Of a stretch of DNA of 64,000 bases, positions 27,736 to 35,997 are shown in pieces; position 1 is the first letter of the stretch, and each line of letters opens with the position of its first letter. The stretch comes from Pandoraea aquatica. Lineage in GTDB: Bacteria; Pseudomonadota; Gammaproteobacteria; Burkholderiales; Burkholderiaceae. The notes beneath the pieces are model-generated. The model had not been told where the DNA came from and made no database searches. It saw nothing but the letters and a program-made list of their open reading frames with translations. Both the position numbers and the translations under genes were made by a program. The stretch spans positions 372,001 to 436,000 of the forward strand of contig NZ_CABPSN010000002.1 in NCBI RefSeq assembly GCF_902459565.1, read 5' to 3'.

Positions 27736-27781
27736 ATGTAGTTGCCAGCCGTCGCTTGTGCACCTGTCAACCGTGACAGGT
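27736..27781 (-). promoter_or_regulatory. Lux-box-like palindrome and promoter of IPT copy A
   Basis: The 20-bp site ACCTGTCAACCGTGACAGGT (27762-27781) is a perfect dyad with 8-bp arms and carries the ends ACCTGT...ACAGGT of the Vibrio fischeri lux box; it also fits the NNCT-N12-AGNN pattern of las/rhl boxes. On the minus strand a possible -10 element CTACAT (27736-27741) places the centre of the box about 42 bp before the presumed transcription start, the classic LuxR activator position. Confidence 0.65.
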
Positions 27782-27840
27782 TGACCGAATGCGGCGACAT
27801 AGCGACGGCGGCCGAACCGAATGGGCGCTGAAAGAAACAA

Positions 27841-27868
27841 AACCCCACGCTCCGAAAAGTGTGGGGTT
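27841..27868 (-). terminator. Terminator of second IPT-like gene
   Basis: The stem AACCCCAC / GTGGGGTT with a short GAAAAG-containing loop is followed on the minus strand by TTGTTTC. It ends the transcript of copy B, 59 bp after its stop, and separates it from copy A, so the two are independently transcribed. Confidence 0.85.
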
Positions 27869-27927
27869 CGTGATGCTCTGGCAAGCCCGCGATATTCGCG
27901 TCAACCGAGTTATCACTGAACGCCTAA

Positions 27928-28341
27928 TTACGTAGGAAGTCCAATCTTTGGCCTCGGATCATTCGGTCCGAAGCCCAACGGAAGAACTTCAAACTCGTTC
28001 GCGAATTGTTTGGGAAGGGTGTATGTGAGGGTACGTGCATCGAGGTCCGATTCGTCGCTAGCGCTCGAGGCGGAAAGTGGCCCTTCTTTGTCAGCGGCTG
28101 AATCCACGCCGTTCACGGTGATGTACGCTTTTGCCAACCCGCTCTCACTGAATACCGGGCAAACGCAGGTGAGCATTTCGTCGTTGATGACGTTGAAGCT
28201 CTTTGCGGTGAACTTCTTTCCCGCCGGGTCGATGAAGTGAACCTTCGATGCGCCCGTGAATCCTGTCCCTACGAATTCAAGTTCACCCTCTGACGAGCGA
28301 GTGATCGGCTTGGTGACGCGAAGAATACTAATGTTTGCCAT
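27928..28341 (-). CDS. Small IPT/TIG-domain-like protein, copy B
   Basis: This 137-residue paralogue of copy A starts MANISILRVTKPITRSSEGE and has the IPT-like stretch LEFVGTGFTGASKVHFIDPAGK with KAYITVNGVDS. The end, PLGFGPNDPRPKIGLPT, shares the EVLPLG-GPND motif with copy A. There is no export signal. The two conserved cysteines in CVCP occur in both copies. The start at 28341 has a weak GGA upstream. Its own lux-box-like site lies 129 bp upstream, so it is probably activated in the same way as copy A. Confidence 0.7.
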   Translation of the reverse strand: MANISILRVTKPITRSSEGELEFVGTGFTGASKVHFIDPAGKKFTAKSFNVINDEMLTCVCPVFSESGLAKAYITVNGVDSAADKEGPLSASSASDESDLDARTLTYTLPKQFANEFEVLPLGFGPNDPRPKIGLPT

Positions 28342-28469
28342 GATGAATTCCGATCCAAATCAAAATCAGAACGACATTTTCGGATGTGCACGATCTTCAC
28401 AAAGCGCACGCGAATCAGGAAAACAGCCGGTAACGCCTCTTCAATCTAGTTGCAGACCATCGCTTATGC

Positions 28470-28489
28470 ACCTGTAAACCTTGACAGGT
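28470..28489 (-). promoter_or_regulatory. Lux-box-like palindrome of IPT copy B
   Basis: The site ACCTGTAAACCTTGACAGGT has the same outer arms as the box of copy A with two base changes. The downstream promoter stretch also matches (CAACTAGATTG versus CAACTACATTG on the minus strand), so the spacing of the box to the -10 region is kept. Confidence 0.6.
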
Positions 28490-28537
28490 CCACCGAATCC
28501 ATCGGCTTGAAACGACACCAACGCCAGACCAACCCAC

Positions 28538-28570
28538 GAAAAAAAGGGAGCCCCTTTCGGGACTCCCTTA
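28538..28570 (-). terminator. Intrinsic terminator of porin
   Basis: On the minus strand AAGGGAGTCCC, loop GAAAG, and GGGCTCCCTT are followed by eight T residues, about 47 bp after the porin stop codon. Confidence 0.92.
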
Positions 28571-28617
28571 AATACTGGAGCTCAATCAACTACTAAACAT
28601 CTCGCGAAGACGTTGGC

Positions 28618-29772
28618 TTAGAACTTGTGGCGCAGGCCCGAGATCACAGCCGTTTGGGTCTTCGTGCTCGACGCACCGCCCGCACCGTTGATCGATGCGC
28701 CCGTCGCGTCGCCAGCCGCCTTCTGATAGATGCCGACCAGGTACACGTCCGTACGCTTCGAGAGCAGGTAGTCCACTGCGGCGTTGACCTGGTGGTACTT
28801 CGGGCTCAGGTTGGCGAGCGTGGCGCTACGCGTGCTGGCGTCCGTGTACGTGTACGACAGGCCGAGCAGCAGCGACGGCGTCAGGTTGTACGTGCCGTTC
28901 AGTTCGTAGTTCGACACGCGTGCGCCCGTGCCGCCCACGTACTTCAGCTGCGTGTTGCTGTAGATGAAGCCGACGTTCGCCGGGCCGAACTTGTAGCTGC
29001 CGCCCGTGGCGAACACGCGTTGCTTGTCCACACCGACCGTTGCCGTGCCGATCTTGGCCGAGTAGAAGTCGCCGCTGTAGTCGCCAGCCACTGCACCGCC
29101 GGTGTTCGCGCCGTTCGGCGTACCGACTTCCAGGTAACCGATACCGAACTTGAACGGGCCGTTGGCGTAGCTCGCGCCCAGGCTCCATGCGCGGTTGTTC
29201 GAGAAGCCCGTGCCGTTGCCGCTGTTGGCCTGGTTCGAGAAGCCATACAGGCCGCCGAACGAGAAGCCGGCGTAGTTGGCGCTCGTGTACTTGATCGAGT
29301 TGTTGATGCGGAACGAGTTGTACAGGTTGTCAACGTCGCCGACGTGAGCGCCGAGCTTCGTTGCAAACTGCTTGGCCGAGGTCAGGCCGCTCACGTAGTC
29401 CACCACGGAGTCGTACTGACGTCCGATGGTCACGCTACCGTACGTCTTGTTCGACAGACCGACGAATGCCTGACGGCCGAATTCACGCGAACCCTGACCC
29501 AGTGCGCCGTTCGTGATGTTGAAACCGTTTTCCAACGTGAAGATGGCCGACGTGCCGCCGCCCAGATCTTCCGAACCCTTCAGGCCCCAACGGTTGCCCG
29601 ATTGCAGGCCGTCAGCCGTGGTGAAGTTCTTGCTGCCGCCAACGTTGCTCACGTAGGCCAGACCGCCATCGAGCACACCGTACAGCGAAACGTTGCTTTG
29701 CGCATGCGCAGCACCTGCTGCAGCGGCTGCGATCACGCCAGCCAGTGCGGCGGCCAGTTGCGTCTTTTTCAT
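28618..29772 (-). CDS. Gram-negative trimeric porin (Burkholderia OmpC-like)
   Basis: This 384-residue outer membrane porin has a signal peptide ending AGAAHA|QSNVSLYGVLDGGLAYVSN, the standard N terminus of beta-proteobacterial general porins, and ends in a C-terminal phenylalanine (VISGLRHKF), the signal for beta-barrel assembly. The conserved loop 3 region is near GQGSREFGRQAFVGLSNKTYGSVTIGRQYDS. It passes small hydrophilic solutes. It is monocistronic, with a strong terminator. A broken relative lies 1.5 kb downstream. Confidence 0.95.
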   Translation of the reverse strand: MKKTQLAAALAGVIAAAAAGAAHAQSNVSLYGVLDGGLAYVSNVGGSKNFTTADGLQSGNRWGLKGSEDLGGGTSAIFTLENGFNITNGALGQGSREFGRQAFVGLSNKTYGSVTIGRQYDSVVDYVSGLTSAKQFATKLGAHVGDVDNLYNSFRINNSIKYTSANYAGFSFGGLYGFSNQANSGNGTGFSNNRAWSLGASYANGPFKFGIGYLEVGTPNGANTGGAVAGDYSGDFYSAKIGTATVGVDKQRVFATGGSYKFGPANVGFIYSNTQLKYVGGTGARVSNYELNGTYNLTPSLLLGLSYTYTDASTRSATLANLSPKYHQVNAAVDYLLSKRTDVYLVGIYQKAAGDATGASINGAGGASSTKTQTAVISGLRHKF

Positions 29773-30042
29773 CGGTCGAATCCTCTATCGAAAACTTATT
29801 AATCAATTCGAACCCTTCGCCTGTGGACGGGCGCCCCGTGGGTTCGGGCCGAACTATATCGAACCAAACCGGAATTCCATAGGTGTCTTAACGAAAAGAC
29901 GCATGCGATGTCTGCTCGATGCAACGTCTCGGTGCACGTCCCGAAAAATGTCCGCAATTTCATTTTCATGACACATGAATGCCGTAAAAAGGAATCGCCG
30001 ACAGAACCAACAAGCCATCGGTGTCTGCCGAACGTCCACCGT
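29773..30042. other. Intergenic region upstream of porin
   Basis: This 270-bp region contains the porin 5' leader with a purine-rich site before the ATG, and AT-rich stretches (such as cttattaatcaatt) that may be its promoter. It also contains the 3' end of the secretion operon, with no obvious terminator. No additional gene is seen. Confidence 0.4.
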
Positions 30043-30546
30043 TCACCGTCGCGCTGCTTGCGGCGTGTACAGAAATACCCATCCTGCATAACTGCTCTGA
30101 TTGGCAAATGCCTTATCGGCTTCGCTAAATCCCTGCTGCCTGAACGGCTTTCCCGTAGCACTGCTGAACACTCCCATGATGCCGCCGTCCGGCGACCGCA
30201 CCGTGCGCCATTCGTTGTCCGTCATCGGGTCGCGATAGGCGCGTCGCAAGTGATGAAGCGTGCGTGCCTGTCGTTTGTCGACGACCAGATCGTCCAGCGA
30301 CGGTGGGTATCGACCCGCGGCCGGACCGGACGTGTAGTAGCTGCCGATGGCGCGACGTATCTCGTCTCCCTTGGCAAGCAAATCGGCTTCGCGCTCACGC
30401 TGGCGTTGAGACGTCCACAACGCAGCCATCTGTGTGAGCATCAGCCCGAAGATCGCCACCGCGACGAGCATGCCGAAATACGCGCTGCCGCGTTGCGCAT
30501 GCAGACGGCCCACGCGCGTCGCGCGGTTGGCGCTACCACGTCGCAT
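30043..30546 (-). CDS. Pseudopilin-like protein with atypical prepilin motif
   Basis: This 167-residue protein has a basic leader then QRGSAYFGMLVAVAIFGLMLTQMAALW, a pseudopilin-type N-terminal hydrophobic helix in which the usual G|FTLIE is changed: position +5 after the glycine is Gly rather than Glu. Loss of Glu5 is a known property of GspK-type tip pseudopilins, although this protein is much shorter than GspK. A later SPDGGIMGVFSSATGKPF echoes the C-terminal region of its two neighbours. The ATG at 30546 overlaps the preceding gene by 14 bp. It is the last gene of the secretion operon. Confidence 0.7.
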   Translation of the reverse strand: MRRGSANRATRVGRLHAQRGSAYFGMLVAVAIFGLMLTQMAALWTSQRQREREADLLAKGDEIRRAIGSYYTSGPAAGRYPPSLDDLVVDKRQARTLHHLRRAYRDPMTDNEWRTVRSPDGGIMGVFSSATGKPFRQQGFSEADKAFANQSSYAGWVFLYTPQAARR

Positions 30547-30973
30547 AGTCGCTCCCGTCGAGCGCTTGCCCGGTCGCACCGCTGTGCACCTCGGCAGGCT
30601 GGTCGTCGTCACCCGGAACGAGCCGCCAGGTGTCGGTTCGCCCTGTGATCGGATCGAGGGGCAGCGCCTTCAGATAGCGGTCGGAGACGAGCGAATCGAG
30701 CGATGCAGGCGCTTCGCCGCGATCGTCCCGATAGTCGTCGAGCGCATGGCGCAGCACAGTGAGGTTGTGACGCATGACCGTCTCGCGTGCCTTGTCGTAC
30801 TGACGGAAATACTTCGGTGCGGCAATCGAGAGCAGCAATGCAATGATCGCCAGCACCACCAGCAGTTCGATCAACGTGAATCCGCGCTGCCGCCTCTGCC
30901 GCATTTTCGGCACCGCACGAATGCGCGGGCGGCTTGCCTTACCAACCTTACCAATCGCGATAGAACGTGCCAT
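30533..30973 (-). CDS. Type II secretion pseudopilin (GspG-like)
   Basis: This 146-residue prepilin-like protein has the processing site RQRG|FTLIELLVVLAIIALLLSIAAPKYFRQYDKA with Glu5 and the Pro of GspG. The C-terminal end VHSGATGQALDGSDYATW is shared with the neighbour encoded upstream. The start at 30973 has GAGG well placed and overlaps the upstream gene; an ATG at 30904, just before RQRRQRG, is the alternative. It would be processed by a prepilin peptidase not encoded in this window and assembled into the secretion pseudopilus in the inner membrane and periplasm. Confidence 0.85.
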   Translation of the reverse strand: MARSIAIGKVGKASRPRIRAVPKMRQRRQRGFTLIELLVVLAIIALLLSIAAPKYFRQYDKARETVMRHNLTVLRHALDDYRDDRGEAPASLDSLVSDRYLKALPLDPITGRTDTWRLVPGDDDQPAEVHSGATGQALDGSDYATW

Positions 30974-31466
30974 CAAGTGCCTCGGCGTCGCTGGAGGAGT
31001 AGACATCGAATACGTCGTCGCCTTCGGACGGCGCGTCGGGCGGGCTGTCGTAGCTGCGCACACGCCACGTCTCGATGGCGCTGAGCGACGGGCAATGACA
31101 CATCGGATCGCGTGGTAGACGACGCATGAAGTAAAGCTGACGCGAGCCGGACGGGTCACGCGCGTCACGCACGCCGTCAACCAGCGCGGTGAGGTCGGGC
31201 GGGTAGCCGGTGGCATCGGCCTTGCGCGCGACGATCCCCCCTTCCGACGCCTTGTGATACGCATCGATGGCCTGCCGGATATCGCGCAGCGACCGGCGCA
31301 GCTCGGCCTCCTGGACCCGGCGCTGCGCCATCTGCGTGAGTGGAAAGGCCACGCTTGCGAGCAACGCCAGCAGCGCGAGCGTCACGCTCATCTCGATCAG
31401 CGTGAAGCCGCGTTGCGCCGCACGCGACGAAGGCTCTCCCGTTGGATGACGAATGCGGGATATCAC
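30948..31466 (-). CDS. Type II secretion pseudopilin (GspG/H-like)
   Basis: This 172-residue protein has a leader followed by AQRG|FTLIEMSVTLALLALLASVAFPLTQMAQRRVQE, a standard type III-processing prepilin N terminus. The C terminus FDVYSSSDAEALDGTFYRDW shares the pattern ALDG-x-x-Y-x-x-W with the next gene. A GTG at 31466 with GGGA at good spacing is taken as the start; the GTG at 31472 overlapping the secretin stop (GTGA) is equally possible. It follows the secretin gene directly, showing that it belongs to the same operon. Confidence 0.82.
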   Translation of the reverse strand: MISRIRHPTGEPSSRAAQRGFTLIEMSVTLALLALLASVAFPLTQMAQRRVQEAELRRSLRDIRQAIDAYHKASEGGIVARKADATGYPPDLTALVDGVRDARDPSGSRQLYFMRRLPRDPMCHCPSLSAIETWRVRSYDSPPDAPSEGDDVFDVYSSSDAEALDGTFYRDW

Positions 31467-31468
31467 GC

Positions 31469-33598
31469 TCACTTCCCTTGCGGCTGCGGCCCGAACGTCT
31501 TGCCACCCATCACGGCAGGTGACGCGTCGTCGCGGGCACCGGGCGGCGTTTGCGCGCCGGGAGCGTGGTCCTTCGCGGCATCCGCGGCCCACGTCGTGGA
31601 ATCGGAGGCCGATGCTGGCCGGTGAGCCGACGCGGGTCGCGCATCGGTGCCGAGTGACGGCGGCGGTGGTGGGACCGGCCGCCAGTTGCGCGATGGCGCT
31701 GCGAACGGCGGCGGGAGGGCGCCGGGCCGATTGCCGCCTGTGGTTGGCACAGCACCGCTCGTGCCGTTGGAGATGACCATGTGCGTCGTATTCCCGAGGC
31801 GCAGTTGCTCGCCGGGGCGCTGCTCCGTGCCACTGTCGAAGCGACTCACGCGCGAGGCAGGCAGCGCGAGGCTGCGCTCGATACGCGGTGTGATGAGCAA
31901 CACGACTTCAGTGGTCGTCGAGTCGTTGCTCTCGCCGCCGAAGAGACGCCCGAGAAACGGGATCTGGCTCAACCCGGGAATCCCCGCCTTCTTGTCCTGA
32001 CCGTGACGATTGATCAGCCCCGCCAGCACCTGCGTCTCATTGTTGCGTGCACTGAGCGTCGTTTTCGCCGCACGCGCACTCAGGTTGTAGACGATGAGAC
32101 CCCCCTTGGTCTCCAGTTGATTCGTGATGTTGCTCACGTCGAGCGCGACCTTGATGACGATCTCGTTGTTCAGGCTGACGCTCGGCTCCACATCGAGCTT
32201 GAGGCCGACGTCCTGATAGCTGACCGATTCGGTGACCACGCCGTTCGCGTTGGTCGTACTCACCACCGGCACGCGCTCGCCGATGCTGATGGTGGCCTTC
32301 TCGTGATTGCGAACGCGAATGCGGGGGTTGGCGAGAATCTGCGTCTTGTTCGCCTTTTGCAGCAGGTTCAGGCGCGCGAGCGGCCCGGCGAAGTCCAGCG
32401 TAAGCGCGTCGGCGTTCAAACGCCCGAGGTTGCTTAGCGAAATACCGCCGGACGGGTCTTTCACGCTGTCCGACAGATTCAGCGACACGCCGGACGGATA
32501 GTCGATGCCGAGATTGAGAGACCCGTCGTTGATGACTTCGAGCACCTGAACGTCGAGCGTGACTTCCGACGTCGGCAGGTCGATCAGTTCGACCAAGCGG
32601 GCGACGGCATCGACCGCCTCGGCACTGTCGCGCACCGTGATCGCGCTCAGACGCTCGTCCACGTACATGTCGCGCGGCCGCAGGATCTGCTTGATCTGTG
32701 CGGCGGCTTGCTTGACGTTGGCGTAGCTCAGGAAGAACGTCTGCACCGTCAGCGAGCGGTACTGGCCGAGCTTCTCGGCGGTTGCAGGAAACACGATCAG
32801 CGTGTTCGCGTTGAGCACCTGCTTCTCGAGCCGGTTGGTGGCGAGCAGGAGATTGATGGCGTCTTCGGCGGTGGTCCTCGTCGCATTCAGACCGGATGTG
32901 GCCGACGCATCGATGTCGCGATCCAGCACGAAGTTGATGCCCGTGATCTGCGAGATCATCTCGAAGATCTCCGTCAGCGGTCGCGATTTGAAGTTCAGGG
33001 AGACGGGCTTGTGAAACGCGGGGCTGAGCGCGTTGTCGGTTGTCTTGTGATCGGTGGCGTCGCGCAGCTGACTCGCAAGCGCGGTCGCTTCCTTCCAGTC
33101 AGGCAACTGGCGCAGCACACGCGAGACGATCTGTATGGCGGCCTGAGGATCGACCGAGGCCTTCGCCTGCGCGTCGACAAGCTGGTCGCGCAGACGCGCC
33201 TGCGTCTCCAGTCGGTCGAGCATTTGCGCTGCCATGCCGTTCGAGGGATCGAGCTGACGTGTCTGTGCCAGCCAATGCCGTGCCTGTGTGTCGTCGCCTT
33301 GCGTCATGGCGTCGCCAGCGCGTTGCAGATACTGCGCAGTGAGCTGCTGACGCAGCGAAAGGTAACGGGTGCGCAACTCGATGCTCTCGGGATCTTCGAG
33401 CAGTCGTGTTGATAGCAGGGTGACGGCACCGGTGAGGTCGCCCCGCCCAACGGCGGCTTCGCTGTCGGACAGAGCACGCGGTGTGGCGCACGCGCCGAGC
33501 AGCGGGACGAGACAGAGCAACGCCAGTCGCGTGAGCTTGGCGGGCGTGACGGGGGTAGAGGCGGTAGAGGCGATGGAGCGGTCGTACGTCTTGAACAT
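31469..33598 (-). CDS. Secretin of type II/IV pilus-like system (GspD/PilQ/MshL-like)
   Basis: This 709-residue outer membrane secretin begins with a lipoprotein signal (LLCLVPLLGACATPR). An N-terminal helical repeat region (about 45-185) is TPR-like rather than the usual N0-N3 set alone. An N-domain follows (PVSLNFKSRPLTEIFEMISQITGINFVLDRDI), and the secretin channel has ILANPRIRVRNHEKATISIGERVPVV and IPGLSQIPFLGRLFGG followed by TTEVVLLITPRI. The Pro-rich C-terminal tail (about 590-709) is unusual. It forms the exit channel of the machine. The start at 33598 leaves 5 bp after the previous gene. Confidence 0.9.
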   Translation of the reverse strand: MFKTYDRSIASTASTPVTPAKLTRLALLCLVPLLGACATPRALSDSEAAVGRGDLTGAVTLLSTRLLEDPESIELRTRYLSLRQQLTAQYLQRAGDAMTQGDDTQARHWLAQTRQLDPSNGMAAQMLDRLETQARLRDQLVDAQAKASVDPQAAIQIVSRVLRQLPDWKEATALASQLRDATDHKTTDNALSPAFHKPVSLNFKSRPLTEIFEMISQITGINFVLDRDIDASATSGLNATRTTAEDAINLLLATNRLEKQVLNANTLIVFPATAEKLGQYRSLTVQTFFLSYANVKQAAAQIKQILRPRDMYVDERLSAITVRDSAEAVDAVARLVELIDLPTSEVTLDVQVLEVINDGSLNLGIDYPSGVSLNLSDSVKDPSGGISLSNLGRLNADALTLDFAGPLARLNLLQKANKTQILANPRIRVRNHEKATISIGERVPVVSTTNANGVVTESVSYQDVGLKLDVEPSVSLNNEIVIKVALDVSNITNQLETKGGLIVYNLSARAAKTTLSARNNETQVLAGLINRHGQDKKAGIPGLSQIPFLGRLFGGESNDSTTTEVVLLITPRIERSLALPASRVSRFDSGTEQRPGEQLRLGNTTHMVISNGTSGAVPTTGGNRPGALPPPFAAPSRNWRPVPPPPPSLGTDARPASAHRPASASDSTTWAADAAKDHAPGAQTPPGARDDASPAVMGGKTFGPQPQGK

Positions 33599-33603
33599 GG
33601 TGA

Positions 33604-34152
33604 TCAGCGGGCGGGCACGTCGTGCATATCGGGGGTAGGCAATGCCAGCGTTGTCGTTCGCGAAATGGCCTTGAGCGTGTAGACGAGCGAATGCGCGTCG
33701 ATGCGATCCAGCCGGTAGCCACCGGCGAAGGTGTCGCCCGGTCGTACGCGTCCCGGCGCATCGCAGGCGGCGCACATCACCCAACTGTGGCCTTGCTGCG
33801 CGAGCACGACGATGGGTGGCTGCGCGTCGTAGCGCCATACGGCGGCGACTTCGAAGAGAGGTGCCGCCACAGTGGGCGGATGCGAAGCGGGCCTGACCGG
33901 CGGTAGTGCGCTCACGGTCGCCTTCGCCGGCGCATTCCACGGGTGCGGGGGGAAGAGGTCGGGAGGCACCGACGCCTCGGGCGCATCGGCGCGAGCGGCG
34001 TGCGTCGCTTTCGATGCTGAGGTCGGCGACCTCGCCGTGAGTTGTAAGCCGTCGTCCTGCACACTGCGGTCCCGCCACGCGAGCCATGCGCAAACGAGCA
34101 ATGTGATCCCGAGCAATCCCCAGACGATGAGGCGAGACGCGCGCGAACTCAT
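33604..34152 (-). CDS. PilP/GspC-like inner membrane protein
   Basis: This 182-residue protein has one N-terminal transmembrane helix (LIVWGLLGITLLVCAWLAW), a Pro/Ala-rich linker and a C-terminal beta domain (PLFEVAAVWRYDAQPPIVVLAQQGHSW ... RVRPGDTFAGGYRLDRIDAHSLVYTL). This layout is that of GspC (HR domain) and PilP, which link the inner-membrane platform to the secretin. The assignment rests on layout and gene order, since similarity is weak. Its start overlaps the stop of the PilO-like gene by 4 bp. Confidence 0.65.
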   Translation of the reverse strand: MSSRASRLIVWGLLGITLLVCAWLAWRDRSVQDDGLQLTARSPTSASKATHAARADAPEASVPPDLFPPHPWNAPAKATVSALPPVRPASHPPTVAAPLFEVAAVWRYDAQPPIVVLAQQGHSWVMCAACDAPGRVRPGDTFAGGYRLDRIDAHSLVYTLKAISRTTTLALPTPDMHDVPAR

Positions 34153-34727
34153 GCGTCGTCCTCCCGGAGCGTGAGCCGCAGGCGGGCCGTTACACGAGCG
34201 TCTGCGACCTGCTTGCGTTCAAGGATGAGCGCTTCGATACCGATGCCGGGCATCGTGCTCAACTGCCCCAGCGCGCGGCGAATGTCGAGATAGGTGCCGA
34301 CGACTGGCAGCGTCACGACGAGATGGGGGCGTCCGTCCTTCGCCGAGCGCGGACGTGCAATCTGATACTGCACGTCCGCGACTTGCATGCCGCTCCCGTC
34401 CAGCACATCGAACACCTTGCCGAGCGCTAGCGCGTATCCCGGCGGCGATCCGGCGGCCGCTTGTTTCGCCGAATCGGATGCAGCTGCCGCCGATACACGC
34501 TGCGTCAGCCTCGCCAGTTCGGCTTGCCTGGCGTCGATCTGTTGATGCTCGCGATGCAGCGCCGGTGCGAGCCATGCGAATTTGGCCACAACAACGATCA
34601 CGAGCGCAGCAAGCCCCCATAGGGCACTCGCCCCAGCCCAATCGACGGCGGCCGATAAACGCCATCTGACGCGCACGATGTAGGCGTCGAGCGAGTGAGC
34701 GCCGGGAGACAACGGACGACGATTCAC
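34149..34727 (-). CDS. PilO/GspM-like platform protein
   Basis: This 192-residue bitopic protein has a cytoplasmic N terminus, one transmembrane helix (about 32-53), a coiled-coil stretch (HREHQQIDARQAELARLTQRV) and a periplasmic ferredoxin-like domain (VVTLPVVGTYLDIRRALGQLSTMPGIGIEALILERK), as in PilO and GspM. The start is GTG with a strong GGAGGGG; it overlaps the PilN-like stop by 4 bp (GTGA). It would pair with the PilN-like protein in the alignment complex. Confidence 0.72.
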   Translation of the reverse strand: MNRRPLSPGAHSLDAYIVRVRWRLSAAVDWAGASALWGLAALVIVVVAKFAWLAPALHREHQQIDARQAELARLTQRVSAAAASDSAKQAAAGSPPGYALALGKVFDVLDGSGMQVADVQYQIARPRSAKDGRPHLVVTLPVVGTYLDIRRALGQLSTMPGIGIEALILERKQVADARVTARLRLTLREDDA

Positions 34728-35251
34728 GATCCCCTCCGTTCACGCAGCTTGAGGGTCATCGACGCTTCGACAACGCTTGTGGTGGCAGTCGTCTTCGGCG
34801 CGCTGCGATGCCACTGAATGTCGAACATCGGTTCCAGCCGCGTGGCGAACGCGATCATGCTGGTGACGTCCCGCGATTCGAACGCGAGGGTCACGGTATT
34901 CGTGGCGGGCGTCGCTTCGAGGCGGCGCAGCGCGACGTCGGGCGAAAGCGCGGGACCCAGTCGGTCGATGAGGGACAGCGCGGTCGATGTCGATGACTCA
35001 CCGCTTGCCATGGCAGCCTGCCCAGCGCGCGTTTCACGACGCCAACGTTGCTCGGCACTTGCTAGCGCGTGCGTCAGCGTCTGTGTCTGTTGTCGCGCAA
35101 CGCGTAAGGCCTGCACGTCGTGCCAGAGTTGCCATGCACCGACGAGGACCGCTGTGATGACGACGACGGCGATGCATCGGACGCGGGTGCGGGTGTCGCG
35201 CAATTCGATGGGCATGGCGGCCCGACGTCGCCAGCGCGAGACGTGCCTCAT
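34724..35251 (-). CDS. PilN-like platform protein
   Basis: This 175-residue bitopic protein has a basic N terminus, one transmembrane helix (about 24-41, CIAVVVITAVLVGAWQLW), a heptad-rich stretch (residues about 45-70) and a periplasmic domain with LRRLEATPATNTVTLAFESRDV. The layout fits PilN/GspL-periplasmic parts. ATG at 35251 overlaps the stop of the PilM-like gene (ATGA); longer in-frame starts would run through the PilM-like gene. Similarity to known PilN is weak, so the call relies on position. Confidence 0.68.
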   Translation of the reverse strand: MRHVSRWRRRAAMPIELRDTRTRVRCIAVVVITAVLVGAWQLWHDVQALRVARQQTQTLTHALASAEQRWRRETRAGQAAMASGESSTSTALSLIDRLGPALSPDVALRRLEATPATNTVTLAFESRDVTSMIAFATRLEPMFDIQWHRSAPKTTATTSVVEASMTLKLRERRGS

Positions 35252-35997
35252 GCCGTCTCCCACAACCACGGATGGGGCGACGCGGCGGGAGAGGTGGCGT
35301 CGTCGCAGCGTGCCTCCCCGCCGGACGCGTCGAACATCCGAACAGGGGCGGGAGAGGCACCGCAGAGCGACGGCACGCTGGTCAACGTATGCGACACGGT
35401 GGAGCCCGTCGACGACAAGGCACACGCGTCCTGCCACCGACCGTCGCGTCGCAACAGACACGACAACCCGTGCGGGTGACGCACGGCAATCGTGACGTTT
35501 GCCGTGTTGGCATCGAGCGTGCGTCGCGCGACCTCGTGCAGCACGCCACGGCACGATACCCAACGCATGCGGGCCTGCTCGGCGAGTGCCTTCATGGCCA
35601 TCAGCCAGTCGCTGTCGACGGCCACTGCAATGTGAGGGCTGCCGAAGACACCCGGCGTCATGGAGATCGTCCACCGGCGTGCGGCGTCGCCGAAACGTTC
35701 GATGAATGCCGCCGCCGCGAGCGCTCTGAGGTCGGCAAGCGAACTGGCACCCTCGGGCCAATGCACCACGCGGTAATGCGCGATGCCGAAACCGGCGAGT
35801 ACATGGAGCCGGTCGAAGCGGGAGAGACGCCCGCGTGGCAACTTATCGAACAATTGCGCGCAACCCTCCGCGCCGCCCGCATCGATGCGCGTTCGCCAGA
35901 CCTCGACGTTGCGCCCCGGCAGGCTGACGGCGCGAGAGGCCGCATACACGACGTCGCGCTCCACGAGCACGACGTGATCACGAAATCCCAAAGACAC
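35248..35997 (-). CDS. PilM-like cytoplasmic platform protein
   Basis: This 249-residue protein lacks membrane segments and has the outline of a reduced actin-like PilM/GspL cytoplasmic domain, for example HIAVAVDSDWLMAMKALAEQARMRWVSC, a pattern typical of the second ASKHA subdomain. The start is GTG at 35997, overlapping the GspE stop by 20 bp; GTG codons further in are possible. No phosphate-binding loop is recognisable, so nucleotide binding is uncertain. Its place between the ATPase and the PilN-like gene supports the role of linking the ATPase to the inner-membrane ring. Confidence 0.6.
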   Translation of the reverse strand: MSLGFRDHVVLVERDVVYAASRAVSLPGRNVEVWRTRIDAGGAEGCAQLFDKLPRGRLSRFDRLHVLAGFGIAHYRVVHWPEGASSLADLRALAAAAFIERFGDAARRWTISMTPGVFGSPHIAVAVDSDWLMAMKALAEQARMRWVSCRGVLHEVARRTLDANTANVTIAVRHPHGLSCLLRRDGRWQDACALSSTGSTVSHTLTSVPSLCGASPAPVRMFDASGGEARCDDATSPAASPHPWLWETA

